64,000 nt of DNA from Agromyces mediolanus (GTDB lineage: Bacteria; Actinomycetota; Actinomycetes; Actinomycetales; Microbacteriaceae). Positions 7,703-15,281 of this stretch are shown here, one piece after another. The translations under genes and the position numbers were made by a program. Under the pieces are notes generated by a model. The model was given only the letters and a program-made list of their open reading frames with translations, made no database searches and had not been told where the DNA came from. The DNA lies in contig NZ_BMRJ01000001.1 of the NCBI RefSeq assembly GCF_014648575.1, forward strand, positions 294,623 to 358,622, in the 5' to 3' direction. The first letter of the stretch is position 1, and the number at the start of each line of letters is the position of its first letter.

Positions 7703-8266
7703 TCAGCCCCCGGCGAGCTCCCGGTCGACGGCGGCGGCCATGACGGCGCCGGGGTCGGGGATCAGGCCCGGATCGATCCGCTGCGCCCCGGCGACGCCGA
7801 AGGCGATGAGCAGCAGTCGGCTCGCCGCGGCCCTGCGGTCGCCCCTGCCGGGGATGCGCTCGGCGAGTGAGCGCTCGAGCGCGCGGTAGCTCTCGGCGAA
7901 GGCGCCGGCGAAGCGCCCGTCGCTCTGGGCATGGCGCCAGGCATCCGCCCACCGCGCGAGCCCGGCGAGATCGCCCTCGCCGAAGGGCGCGAAGAACGCG
8001 TCCACCGCGGGGCGGCCCGGGGCCGGCGTCTCGAGCTCGTAGGCGGTGCGCTCGCGCTCGACGTAGGCGAGCCAGGCTTCGGCCGCGAGCTCGGAGGTCG
8101 TCGCGAAGCGGTGGTGCACGAGCCCGGGGGAGACGCCGGCCTCGCTCGCGACCGCGCGCGAGGTGACCGCCGCGAGGCCGTCGCGCTCGAGCACGCAGAC
8201 GGCGGCGTGCAGCAGCTCGGTGCGTCGTTCGTCGTGCGAGAGGTAGCCCACCCATGAATTGTACAT
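7703..8266 (-). CDS. TetR/AcrR-family regulator
   Basis: A 187-residue regulator. The N-terminal helix-turn-helix (RTELLHAAVCVLERDGLAAVTSRAVASEAGVSPGLVHHRF, residues about 14-55) is typical TetR/AcrR. The ligand-binding C-terminal half is unassigned. It is divergent from the FBP-domain gene with a 66-bp gap containing a clear palindrome, so autoregulation and control of that neighbour are likely. A GTG at 8251 is an alternative start that would remove five residues. Confidence 0.85.
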   Translation of the reverse strand: MYNSWVGYLSHDERRTELLHAAVCVLERDGLAAVTSRAVASEAGVSPGLVHHRFATTSELAAEAWLAYVERERTAYELETPAPGRPAVDAFFAPFGEGDLAGLARWADAWRHAQSDGRFAGAFAESYRALERSLAERIPGRGDRRAAASRLLLIAFGVAGAQRIDPGLIPDPGAVMAAAVDRELAGG

Positions 8267-8290
8267 GCGCCCAAAACTCCTCTAGCGTCG

Positions 8291-8311
8291 AATTGGGCGA
8301 CTGCCCAAATT
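8291..8311. promoter_or_regulatory. probable TetR operator
   Basis: AATTGGGC-GACTG-CCCAAATT-type inverted repeat (TTGGGC/GCCCAA arms, four-base spacer GACT) sits between the divergent TetR and FBP-domain genes, with a further GCCCAAAA half-site at 8269-8276. Its position and symmetry fit a TetR dimer site. Confidence 0.6.
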
Positions 8312-8332
8312 GAGCGAGAGAGGAGCGTGCTC

Positions 8333-8857
8333 ATGCGCGCCATGACCCCAGCGGAGATCCGCGGGTCGATCCGGAACGCCGACGACCGCGTGCGCCGCAC
8401 CATGCTGCTGCCGCGCGCGCTCGGGGAACTCGACTGGTCGGTGCGCGACGTGCTCGCCTGGCGCGACCCCCGCGCGCGCCACCGGGGCTACCTCGTGCGC
8501 TGGGCGGCCGCGCCGTCCGGCGGGGCGAGCCCCGAGGGGCTGCTGCTCACGATCGCGCGCGCTCCGGGCAGGCCGGACCGGGCCGTCATGTGCACCTTCT
8601 GCCGGTTCACCGCCCGCTTCGAGGAGGTGGCGCTGTTCACTGCGCCTCGCGCCGGTGCGGCCGGGCTGCGCGGGGACACCGTCGGCGTGCTGGCCTGCGA
8701 GGATCTCGCCTGTCACGCCCGGGTGCGGCAGGCGCCGCTGCGCGGCCCGCTCGATCCGCCCGTCGAGGAGATCGTCGCGGCCAGGGTCGCGGGCCTCGCC
8801 GAGCGCATCGACGCCTTCTTCGCCGACGTGCTCGGCGCCGGGCCGCGGGGGTCTTGA
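8333..8857 (+). CDS. FBP (EF-G-binding type) zinc-finger protein
   Basis: A 174-residue protein of the FBP/FusB-like C-terminal treble-clef type. The zinc ligands are visible as CTFC (residues about 86-89) and CEDLACH near residue 127. Relatives in staphylococci (FusB/FusC) bind elongation factor G and rescue fusidic-acid-stalled ribosomes. Actinobacterial members have no settled function. The start at 8333 is set by an AGGAG at 8321-8325; the in-frame GTG at 8327 is too close to it. Control by the divergent TetR protein is inferred from the shared palindrome. Confidence 0.75.
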   Translation: MRAMTPAEIRGSIRNADDRVRRTMLLPRALGELDWSVRDVLAWRDPRARHRGYLVRWAAAPSGGASPEGLLLTIARAPGRPDRAVMCTFCRFTARFEEVALFTAPRAGAAGLRGDTVGVLACEDLACHARVRQAPLRGPLDPPVEEIVAARVAGLAERIDAFFADVLGAGPRGS

Positions 8858-8912
8858 CAGGGCGAGGGCGGGCCCCTAGCTTGAGGGGACTTAGTTTAGC
8901 CGGTCACTAAAG
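8854..8912 (+). promoter_or_regulatory. GH123 promoter with ROK-type operator (site A)
   Basis: TTGACA (8854-8859), 17-bp spacer, TAGCTT (8877-8882) form a strong promoter. Eight bases after the -10 comes the inverted repeat TTAGT-N10-ACTAA (8891-8910), over the expected transcription start. The same geometry recurs before the GH20 gene. A repressor bound here would block initiation. Confidence 0.75.
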
Positions 8913-8945
8913 GTACTACGACCTCCTCTCCCCGATTGGACCGAC

Positions 8946-11900
8946 ATGAAGATCACGCGATCCCTCGCGGGCATCGTCGCCCTCGCCGTCGCGTTCGGCG
9001 GTGCGCTGCTCGCGGCCCCGCCCGCGCAGGCCGCCGAGCTCGTCACCGTCATCGACGACGCGAAGACCGGGAAGGGGGACGGGCAGTTCGACTACGGCGC
9101 CGGATGGTCCACCTCCACCGGCCTCGACACGAGCCGCTGGCAGGACGGCACCGAGCACTGGACGAACGGCACCTCGAGCTTCACCCTGCGCTTCACCGGC
9201 ACCTCGGTGCGGCTGTACGGTGTGACCGCGCCGAACCACGGCATCGCCGCCGTCTCCATCGACGGCGGCCCCGAGGTGCAGGTCGACAGCTACGCCGCCA
9301 CCCGCGCCTTCAAGCAGCGCCTCTTCGAGAGCCCCGCGCTCGCCGACGGCGCCCACACGCTCGTGTACCGCGTCACCGGCGACAAGAACGCCGCCTCGAC
9401 CGGCATCGGCGTCTCCATCGACGCCGCCGAGGTCGTCGCCCCCGAGCCCACCGAGATCGTCGGCGGCATCGTCGACGACGCGACGATGAGCGGCCCCCAC
9501 CGATTCACGTACGGCACGGGCTGGGTCGCCGGCACCGGCAACAGCACCACGAACTATCACAACGGCACCGAGCACTGGGCGAAGCCCGCCGGAACGCCGA
9601 CGCTGACGTTCACCTTCACCGGCGTGCTCGCGAGCCTGCACGGCGTCACCGCCCCCGAGCACGGCCGCTACGCCGTCTCGGTCGACGGCGGCGCCGAGAC
9701 CGTCGTCGACGCCTACTCGAACGGGCGGCTCTTCAAGCAGCAGGTCTACAGCACCGGGTTGCTCGAGTACGGCGAGCACACCGTGACGCTGCGCCTCACG
9801 GGCGACAAGAACCCCGCGGCGTCGCGCGCCGACGGGCAGATCGACTTCGCGACCGTCTACACCGAGAACGTCCCCGTCACGGGCGTCGAGCTGGATGCCT
9901 CGACGCTGCGCGTGCTCACCGGCCAGCAGGCGAAGCTCAGCGCGAAGGTGCTCCCCGAGGGCGCGATCGAGCGCGGCATCCGCTGGTCCAGCAGTGACGA
10001 GGCGGTGGCGACCGTCGCCGCCGACGGCACGCTCACCGCGCTCGCCGAGGGCGAGACCGAGGTGACCGCCACCACCGTCGACGGCGGCAAGACCGCCACC
10101 CGCCGCGTGCAGGTCGTCGGCATCGGCACCGGCCTGCAGGGCGTCGTCGGCGACACGAACTTCCACTACGTCGAGCGCAAGACCTTCGACGACTACGAGC
10201 GGAAGTACTACGAGGACGTCGTGCAGATGACCGGCACCACCTGGTCGGCGACCGCCTGGCGCGGCGACCGCGTCAACGGCCAGTTCGTGTTCCGCACGGG
10301 CACCGAGGCGCAGTCCGACGTGACGCTCGCCGCGAGCGCGCTCACCGGCCCCGGCGGTGCGACCATCCCGGCCGAGGAGGTCACGCTCGACGTCATCCGC
10401 ACCGTGCTCGCCGGTCAGGGCAATCCCTCCGCCGGCCGCCCGCAGGAGCGCGTCCCCGACGTGCTCGGCGGCAACGCGCCCTTCGACCTCGCCCCACGCT
10501 CGGTGCAGGGCGTCTGGATGACCGTGGACGTGCCGACCGGCACCGCGCCCGGCAGCTACACCGGCACCGTCACCGCGACGAGCGCCGAGGGCGCCGAGAT
10601 CGCCTTCGAGCTGCAGCTCGAGGTGCTGCGGCTCACCCTCCCCGAGCCGAGCGAGTGGGAGCAGTTCATCGACCTCTGGCAGAACCCCTACGCGATCGCG
10701 CGGGTCGAGGGCATCCCGGCGGATCAGCTCTGGACGAAGGCGCACTTCGACGCGATGCGCCCGTACTACCGGATGCTCGCCGACGGCGGCCAGGACGTCA
10801 TCACCACGACCGTCGTCGCCGACCCCTGGGCCTCGCAGACCTACGACAAGTACGGCTCGATGGTGCAGTGGACCAAGCAGCGCGACGGGAGCTGGGCGTT
10901 CGACTTCTCCGCCTTCGACGCCTGGGTCGAGTACATGATCGACGACATCGGCATCGACGGGCAGATCGACGCCTACTCGATGGTGAACTGGGCGAGCCGC
11001 ATCCTCTACTACGACGAGGCCAGCGGGCAGAACGTGAACGCCAAGGTCGACGTCGGCACCGCGCAGTGGAACGCCATGTGGGGCGCGTTCCTCGAGGCCT
11101 TCGGCCCGCACCTGAAGGAGAAGGGCTGGTTCGACCGCACCTACATGGCGATGGACGAGCGCGCCCTCGGCGACATCATCAAGGCCGTCGACCTCATCGC
11201 CGAGAAGGCGCCGGGTCTGAAGGTCGGCGCGGCGATGAACTACAACAGCCTCGGCGACCCGCGCCTCGACCGCATCGAGAAGATCTCGCTCGGCTCGTAC
11301 TACGTCGACCTCGGCGACGCCGAGTTCGCGGAGGTCTCGGCGCACCGGCGCGAGCTCGGCCTCATCACGAGCGTCTACAGCTGCGTCGGTCACTTCCCGA
11401 ACACCTTCACCCGCTCGAACCCCGCCGAGGGCGACTGGGTGCAGTGGAAGACGGTCGCCACCGGCTCGGACGGCTTCCTGCGCTGGGCCTTCGACAGCTT
11501 CGTCGCCGACCCGCTGCAGACGACCGACTTCAAGACGTGGGAGTCTGGCGACACCGCCCAGATCTACCCGGGCGCGCTGAGCTCGATCCGCTGGGAGAAG
11601 CTCACCGAGGGCGCGCGGGATGCCGAGAAGATCCGCATCCTGTCGAAGGCGAGCCCCGAGGCGGCCGCGACGCTCGGCGCGCTCATGGCCGGCATGGAGA
11701 ACCCGGGCTACGCCTCCGACCCCTTCGGTGGCCGCATCGACCCGGGCAAGGTCGACATCCCCGCCGTCGTGACCACGCTCCGCGCCGGGCTCGACGACGC
11801 CGCGCGGGCCTACGCCGGGACCATCCCGGTGCCGATCGAGCGGGTCTCCGTCGACCCGGGCGCCCTGGCCCTCACCGTCGGTCAGCAGGGCGCGCTTACC

Positions 11901-12587
11901 GCGACGGTGCTGCCCGCCGACGCGAGCGACCCCGGCGTCGCCTGGACGAGCTCCGACGAGAGCGTGGCGAGCGTCGCCGCGGACGGCGCGACCGCGACGG
12001 TCACCGCGCTCGCCGAGGGCACGGCCACGATCACGGTGACGAGCGCCGACGGCGGCAAGACCGCCACGGCGACCGTCACGGTGGAGGGGGCCGAGCCGGA
12101 GCTGCCGGACTTCACGATCGCCCTGCCGGGCGGGGCTGCGCTCGTCGCCGGCGCCGAGGCGCGCATCGTGATCTCGGGCCTCGCTCCCGAGAGCGAGGTG
12201 GAGGTCGAGCTGCACTCCGACCCGGTGCGCCTCGCCGCGGGGACGGCGGATGCCTCGGGCGTCTTCGCCGCGACGGTGACGGTGCCGGCGGACACTCCCG
12301 CGGGCGCGCACGCGCTGGTCGTGCACGGCACCGATGCCGAGGGGACGACGGGCAGCCGCGAGCTGCCGGTCACCGTCCGCGCAGCGACGGAGGAGCCGGG
12401 CGGGCCCGGTGAACCCGGCGGGCCGGGGGAGCCCGGCGAGCCGGGCGGCCCGGGGCAGGGCGACGGCGACCTGGCCTCGACGGGCGCCGCGGGCGTCGGC
12501 GAGCTGCTCGCCGCCGCGATCCTGCTGGCCGCGCTCGGCGCCGCGCTGGTGCTCCGCAGGCACCGCCGGATGCCGCGCCGGGGCTGA
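8946..12587 (+). CDS. cell-wall-anchored GH123-type (DUF4091) glycoside hydrolase
   Basis: A 1213-residue surface enzyme. Layout: signal peptide (1-30), two homologous carbohydrate-binding-like modules (about 33-165 and 174-307) sharing GTEHW, a Big2-like Ig domain (about 310-390), the catalytic DUF4091/GH123 region (about 400-945), a second Big2 domain (about 960-1050), a pre-anchor Ig-like module (about 1058-1148), a Gly-Glu-Pro linker, and LASTG (1176-1180) with a membrane helix and RRHRR tail. The Asp737-Glu738 pair in AMDER fits the substrate-assisted mechanism of GH123 beta-N-acetylgalactosaminidases. LAxTG is the motif of actinobacterial class E sortases. The operator just upstream places it with ROK and GH20. 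The exact glycan is unknown. Confidence 0.82.
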   Translation: MKITRSLAGIVALAVAFGGALLAAPPAQAAELVTVIDDAKTGKGDGQFDYGAGWSTSTGLDTSRWQDGTEHWTNGTSSFTLRFTGTSVRLYGVTAPNHGIAAVSIDGGPEVQVDSYAATRAFKQRLFESPALADGAHTLVYRVTGDKNAASTGIGVSIDAAEVVAPEPTEIVGGIVDDATMSGPHRFTYGTGWVAGTGNSTTNYHNGTEHWAKPAGTPTLTFTFTGVLASLHGVTAPEHGRYAVSVDGGAETVVDAYSNGRLFKQQVYSTGLLEYGEHTVTLRLTGDKNPAASRADGQIDFATVYTENVPVTGVELDASTLRVLTGQQAKLSAKVLPEGAIERGIRWSSSDEAVATVAADGTLTALAEGETEVTATTVDGGKTATRRVQVVGIGTGLQGVVGDTNFHYVERKTFDDYERKYYEDVVQMTGTTWSATAWRGDRVNGQFVFRTGTEAQSDVTLAASALTGPGGATIPAEEVTLDVIRTVLAGQGNPSAGRPQERVPDVLGGNAPFDLAPRSVQGVWMTVDVPTGTAPGSYTGTVTATSAEGAEIAFELQLEVLRLTLPEPSEWEQFIDLWQNPYAIARVEGIPADQLWTKAHFDAMRPYYRMLADGGQDVITTTVVADPWASQTYDKYGSMVQWTKQRDGSWAFDFSAFDAWVEYMIDDIGIDGQIDAYSMVNWASRILYYDEASGQNVNAKVDVGTAQWNAMWGAFLEAFGPHLKEKGWFDRTYMAMDERALGDIIKAVDLIAEKAPGLKVGAAMNYNSLGDPRLDRIEKISLGSYYVDLGDAEFAEVSAHRRELGLITSVYSCVGHFPNTFTRSNPAEGDWVQWKTVATGSDGFLRWAFDSFVADPLQTTDFKTWESGDTAQIYPGALSSIRWEKLTEGARDAEKIRILSKASPEAAATLGALMAGMENPGYASDPFGGRIDPGKVDIPAVVTTLRAGLDDAARAYAGTIPVPIERVSVDPGALALTVGQQGALTATVLPADASDPGVAWTSSDESVASVAADGATATVTALAEGTATITVTSADGGKTATATVTVEGAEPELPDFTIALPGGAALVAGAEARIVISGLAPESEVEVELHSDPVRLAAGTADASGVFAATVTVPADTPAGAHALVVHGTDAEGTTGSRELPVTVRAATEEPGGPGEPGGPGEPGEPGGPGQGDGDLASTGAAGVGELLAAAILLAALGAALVLRRHRRMPRRG

Positions 12588-12611
12588 GCGAGGACTCGTG
12601 ATCGAGGCGAC

Positions 12612-12644
12612 GGGCGGTCGTGGTTCGGTGAACCGCGGCCGCCC
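12612..12644 (+). terminator. hairpin after the GH123 gene
   Basis: Arms 12612-12626 (GGGCGGTCGTGGTTC) and 12630-12644 pair over 15 bp with two G-U pairs and a 3-nt loop, 25 bases after the stop codon. It is a GC-rich terminator without a clear U tract. Confidence 0.65.
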
Positions 12645-12714
12645 GGTCGCGCCCGGTGGCGGCGTCGAGCTCGCGCGGGGAAGCGAGCGTGTCCGGGGCG
12701 GCTGGGCGGAACTC

Positions 12715-12734
12715 CTTTACTCAGTGGGTAAACT
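12715..12734 (+). promoter_or_regulatory. ROK-type operator upstream of the ROK gene (site B)
   Basis: TTTAC-N7-GTAAA (12716-12732) inside CTTTACTCAGTGGGTAAACT closely matches the palindromes at the GH123, XRE and GH20 promoters. It lies about 65 bp before the ROK start, as expected for autoregulation. A clear -35/-10 pair was not found. Confidence 0.6.
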
Positions 12735-12798
12735 GCCTCCGCCGAGCACGGGAGGGCAGCGACCCATCCCGCCGAGCCGCCCGGCAGGAGGAGTCACG

Positions 12799-14064
12799 GT
12801 GGAGGCAGCGCCGACCATGATCGAGCGGCTGCGCCGCTCGCCGCTGGGCGCCGACCCGGGCGAGCAGCTCGACGCGCAGAGCACGATCCGCCGCCGGCAC
12901 CTCCGCCGCGCCCTCGAGCTGATCGCCGCCGACCCCGGCCGCTGCACCCGGGCCTCGATCGCCCGCGACTCGCAATTCACCTCGGCGACGGCCTCGTCCC
13001 TCGTGGCCGAGCTCATCCAGCTCGGCCTCGTCGCCGAGTCCGCGCCGCTCGCGAGCACCGGCGGCAAGCGCGCCACGGGCCTCGCGCTCGACCCGGACGG
13101 CTTCGTCATCTGCGTCGTGCTCGTCCGACCCCGCGAGGTGCGCGCCGCGCTCATCTCGCTCGACGGGCGCTGCGTGGCCGACGCGGGGATCCCCGCCGAC
13201 GGACCGCTCGACGCCGCGGACGTCGCCGCAGCCGTGGCGGGTGCGACCGCCGACTACACCGGCCGGATCCTCGCGACGTGCATCCAGTCGCCCGGCGTCA
13301 CCGACGGCCGCACGGTCGTCGAGAGCGTGCTCATGGGGTGGCGCGACGAACCCCTCGCCGAGGTCGTCGAGGCGGCCATCGGCGCGCCCGTGTTCGTGCT
13401 GAACGACGCCGACGGCGAGGCGCTCAACGAGTCCGCCTTCGACGAGTCCCGCGGCGTGCAGCGGCTCTTCGTGCGCCTCGGCGAGGGCGTCGGCGGCGCG
13501 GTCACGGTCGACGGCGTCGTGGTGCCCGGAGCGCACCAGCGCGCAGGCGAGATCGGCCACGTCCGCATCGTCTTCGACGAGGAAGCGCCGATCTGCAAGT
13601 GCGGAGCGCCGGGCTGCGTCGAGGCGGTCGCCTCGCTCTCGGCGATGCTCGGCGAGGACTATCACGACGAGCTCGACTTCGCGGAGGTCGACGCCCTCGC
13701 GGCCAGGCCGGGGGCGGCCGAGCGGCTGGATGCCGGGGCCTACGCCATCGCCCGTCTGCTCCGCATCCTCGCGGCGATGCTCGACCCGCACGAGGTCGTG
13801 CTGGGCGGCGCGGCGCCGGCGCTCGGCGAGGAGTTCCTGGAGCGCGTCCGCCGGGCGTTCGACGACAACCCGGCGAAGGGCACCGGCGGGGCGGGGATCC
13901 GCTTCGCGCGGGCGCGCTCCACGTACGAGCGCCTCGTCGGGCCGGCGAGGCACGCGCTGAGCTCGACGCTCGGGGTTCCGCTCATCCTGCCTGCGCCGGA
14001 GGGGGCGCCGGAGGAAGCGGCGTCTGACGAGGCCGGCGAGCCGGGGGAGCGGGCCGCGGGCTGA
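12799..14064 (+). CDS. ROK-family transcriptional regulator
   Basis: A 421-residue ROK repressor: an N-terminal winged helix (residues about 30-80, with SIARDSQFTSATASSLVAELIQLGLV) and a sugar-kinase-like domain. The ROK signatures are LNDADGEAL, the glycine loop GEGVGGAV, the sugar-contacting EIGH, and the structural zinc motif CKCGAPGCVEA. The start is GTG 12799, eight bases after an AGGAGGAG ribosome site; ATG 12817 is an alternative. It lies between the two N-acetylhexosaminidase-type genes and has the shared palindrome in its own promoter, so it is the prime candidate to bind all four sites. ROK repressors such as Bacillus XylR use TTAGTTT...AAACTAA operators, which resemble these. An amino sugar is the likely inducer. 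Confidence 0.88.
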   Translation: MEAAPTMIERLRRSPLGADPGEQLDAQSTIRRRHLRRALELIAADPGRCTRASIARDSQFTSATASSLVAELIQLGLVAESAPLASTGGKRATGLALDPDGFVICVVLVRPREVRAALISLDGRCVADAGIPADGPLDAADVAAAVAGATADYTGRILATCIQSPGVTDGRTVVESVLMGWRDEPLAEVVEAAIGAPVFVLNDADGEALNESAFDESRGVQRLFVRLGEGVGGAVTVDGVVVPGAHQRAGEIGHVRIVFDEEAPICKCGAPGCVEAVASLSAMLGEDYHDELDFAEVDALAARPGAAERLDAGAYAIARLLRILAAMLDPHEVVLGGAAPALGEEFLERVRRAFDDNPAKGTGGAGIRFARARSTYERLVGPARHALSSTLGVPLILPAPEGAPEEAASDEAGEPGERAAG

Positions 14065-14082
14065 GTCGGACCTCGGGGGCCG

Positions 14083-15048
14083 TCAGGCGACCCGGCTCTC
14101 GGCGCACGGATCGACGCGGCGCGCGCGACGCGCCGCGTCGGCGGCACGGGGCCGTTCGGCGTCGTCATCGCCCTGATGCAGGTCGAGGCCGTGCTGACGC
14201 ACCGCCTCCTCGAGCTCGAGGCGCCGACGACGGCCGAGCTCGCCGAGCTCCTGGGCGCGACGGAGGAGCGAGGCAACGGGGACGCCCCAGTCCCGGGCGA
14301 GCCCGACGAGATGGCGGAGCTCGGTGATCCGCGGGGGCCGGAGCTCGGCCCGCACGGCCTCGCTCGGGCAGAGCAGCTCGTCGGCGAAGCGGATCGCCTC
14401 CTGCTCCTCGCCGCGGGGGAGGAGCAGGTGGCCGAGCTCGTGGGCGAGGGCCTCCCGGCGTCGCCACGTCGGCAGTCCGGCGTTCAGGATGATGCTGGGC
14501 GCGGCGTGCGGATCCCGGCGGATGGCGACGGCGGCGACCCCCTCGGGGAGCCGGCGTTCGACGAGCCGCCCGCCGGCCTCCTCGACGGCGCCGACGAGGT
14601 CGGGGATGGGGGCGAGCCCGAGCTCGAGACGCGCGCGGAGCGCGAGCGCGACGGCGCGTGCGGAGCGCCCGCGCGGTGCGGAGGCGAGCAGCGGATCGGC
14701 GCTGCGCGCCGGCGCCGGGGCGTCGAGGGCGAAGGCGGTCAGCTGCACGGTGGCGTGCAGTCGGCGCCGTTCGCGGGCGGGCAGGGCGGCGACGGCCGCA
14801 TCGCGCAGCGCGCAGTCGGACCAGCCGGGCTCGGGGATCGCGACGTCCGCGGCGAGCGCGCCGGGCGGGCAGCCGAGGCTCCGGGCGAGGGAACGCCTGG
14901 TCTGCTCGCTGAGCTTGAGGTCGCCGGACTCGATGCGCGAGACGGTCGCCTTCGAGAGGTAGGCCGCCGCCGCGAGCTCGGACTGGCTCCAGCCCTTGGC
15001 CTCGCGCAGGAGGGAGAGCACCGGGCGGGGGCGCGTCGTGGCATCCAT
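14083..15048 (-). CDS. XRE-family regulator with ImmA/IrrE metallopeptidase domain
   Basis: A 321-residue two-domain protein: an N-terminal lambda-repressor-like HTH (about 8-65, GWSQSELAAAAYLSKATVSRIESG) and a C-terminal ImmA/IrrE domain (about 150-280) with the zinc-protease motif HELGH. Proteins of this layout often cleave or sense a partner repressor. They are common in mobile elements and toxin-antitoxin loci, but here no such genes adjoin. The start is set by GGAGGTGCG just upstream. It converges with ROK and diverges from GH20. Its promoter carries the most perfect copy of the ROK palindrome, which suggests it belongs to the glycan regulon. Its target is unknown. Confidence 0.82.
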   Translation of the reverse strand: MDATTRPRPVLSLLREAKGWSQSELAAAAYLSKATVSRIESGDLKLSEQTRRSLARSLGCPPGALAADVAIPEPGWSDCALRDAAVAALPARERRRLHATVQLTAFALDAPAPARSADPLLASAPRGRSARAVALALRARLELGLAPIPDLVGAVEEAGGRLVERRLPEGVAAVAIRRDPHAAPSIILNAGLPTWRRREALAHELGHLLLPRGEEQEAIRFADELLCPSEAVRAELRPPRITELRHLVGLARDWGVPVASLLRRAQELGELGRRRRLELEEAVRQHGLDLHQGDDDAERPRAADAARRARRVDPCAESRVA

Positions 15049-15081
15049 CTCGCACCTCCGGGTCGTGTGCCTGACCACTTT

Positions 15082-15133
15082 GCTTAGTCAGTGAACTAAG
15101 CCTCAGCCTAAGCAGGGGTCCCGTGCGAGTCAA
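15082..15133 (-). promoter_or_regulatory. XRE promoter with perfect ROK-type palindrome (site C)
   Basis: On the - strand TTGACT (15133-15128), 17 bp, TAGGCT (15110-15105) is a good promoter. Directly downstream is GCTTAGT-N6-ACTAAGC (15082-15101), a perfect 7-bp-arm palindrome and the best copy of the motif in the window. It lies between the -10 box and the XRE start codon. Confidence 0.72.
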
Positions 15134-15194
15134 GCGCGCGACCCGTCGCGGGCGGCGTCGTACCGGCGAACGACCATCGATCCGGGCGGGCGTA

Positions 15195-15254
15195 TTGACG
15201 GCCGGCGATGGGCGGAGGTACCCTCCATTGACTTTGCTTACTCACCAAGTAAAG
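15195..15254 (+). promoter_or_regulatory. GH20 promoter with ROK-type operator (site D)
   Basis: TTGACG (15195-15200), 18 bp, TACCCT (15219-15224), then TTACT-N5-AGTAA (15238-15252) within CTTTGCTTACTCACCAAGT. A second possible promoter, TTGACT (15228-15233) with TAAAGT (15250-15255), overlaps the operator itself. Spacing from -10 to operator is similar to that at the GH123 promoter. Confidence 0.68.
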
Positions 15255-15281
15255 TTAGATCTCGCACCGCCCGAATGATCG

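Noticed and set aside
8916..12563. 1215-residue - strand reading frame opposite the GH123 gene
   Set aside because: Antisense shadow; Asp/Arg/Gly/His-rich translation, no start context, and a well-supported secreted enzyme on the + strand.
14083..15048. Prophage or toxin-antitoxin locus suggested by the XRE-ImmA protein
   Set aside because: No integrase, structural, toxin or antitoxin genes are near, and the promoter shares its palindrome with glycosidase genes.
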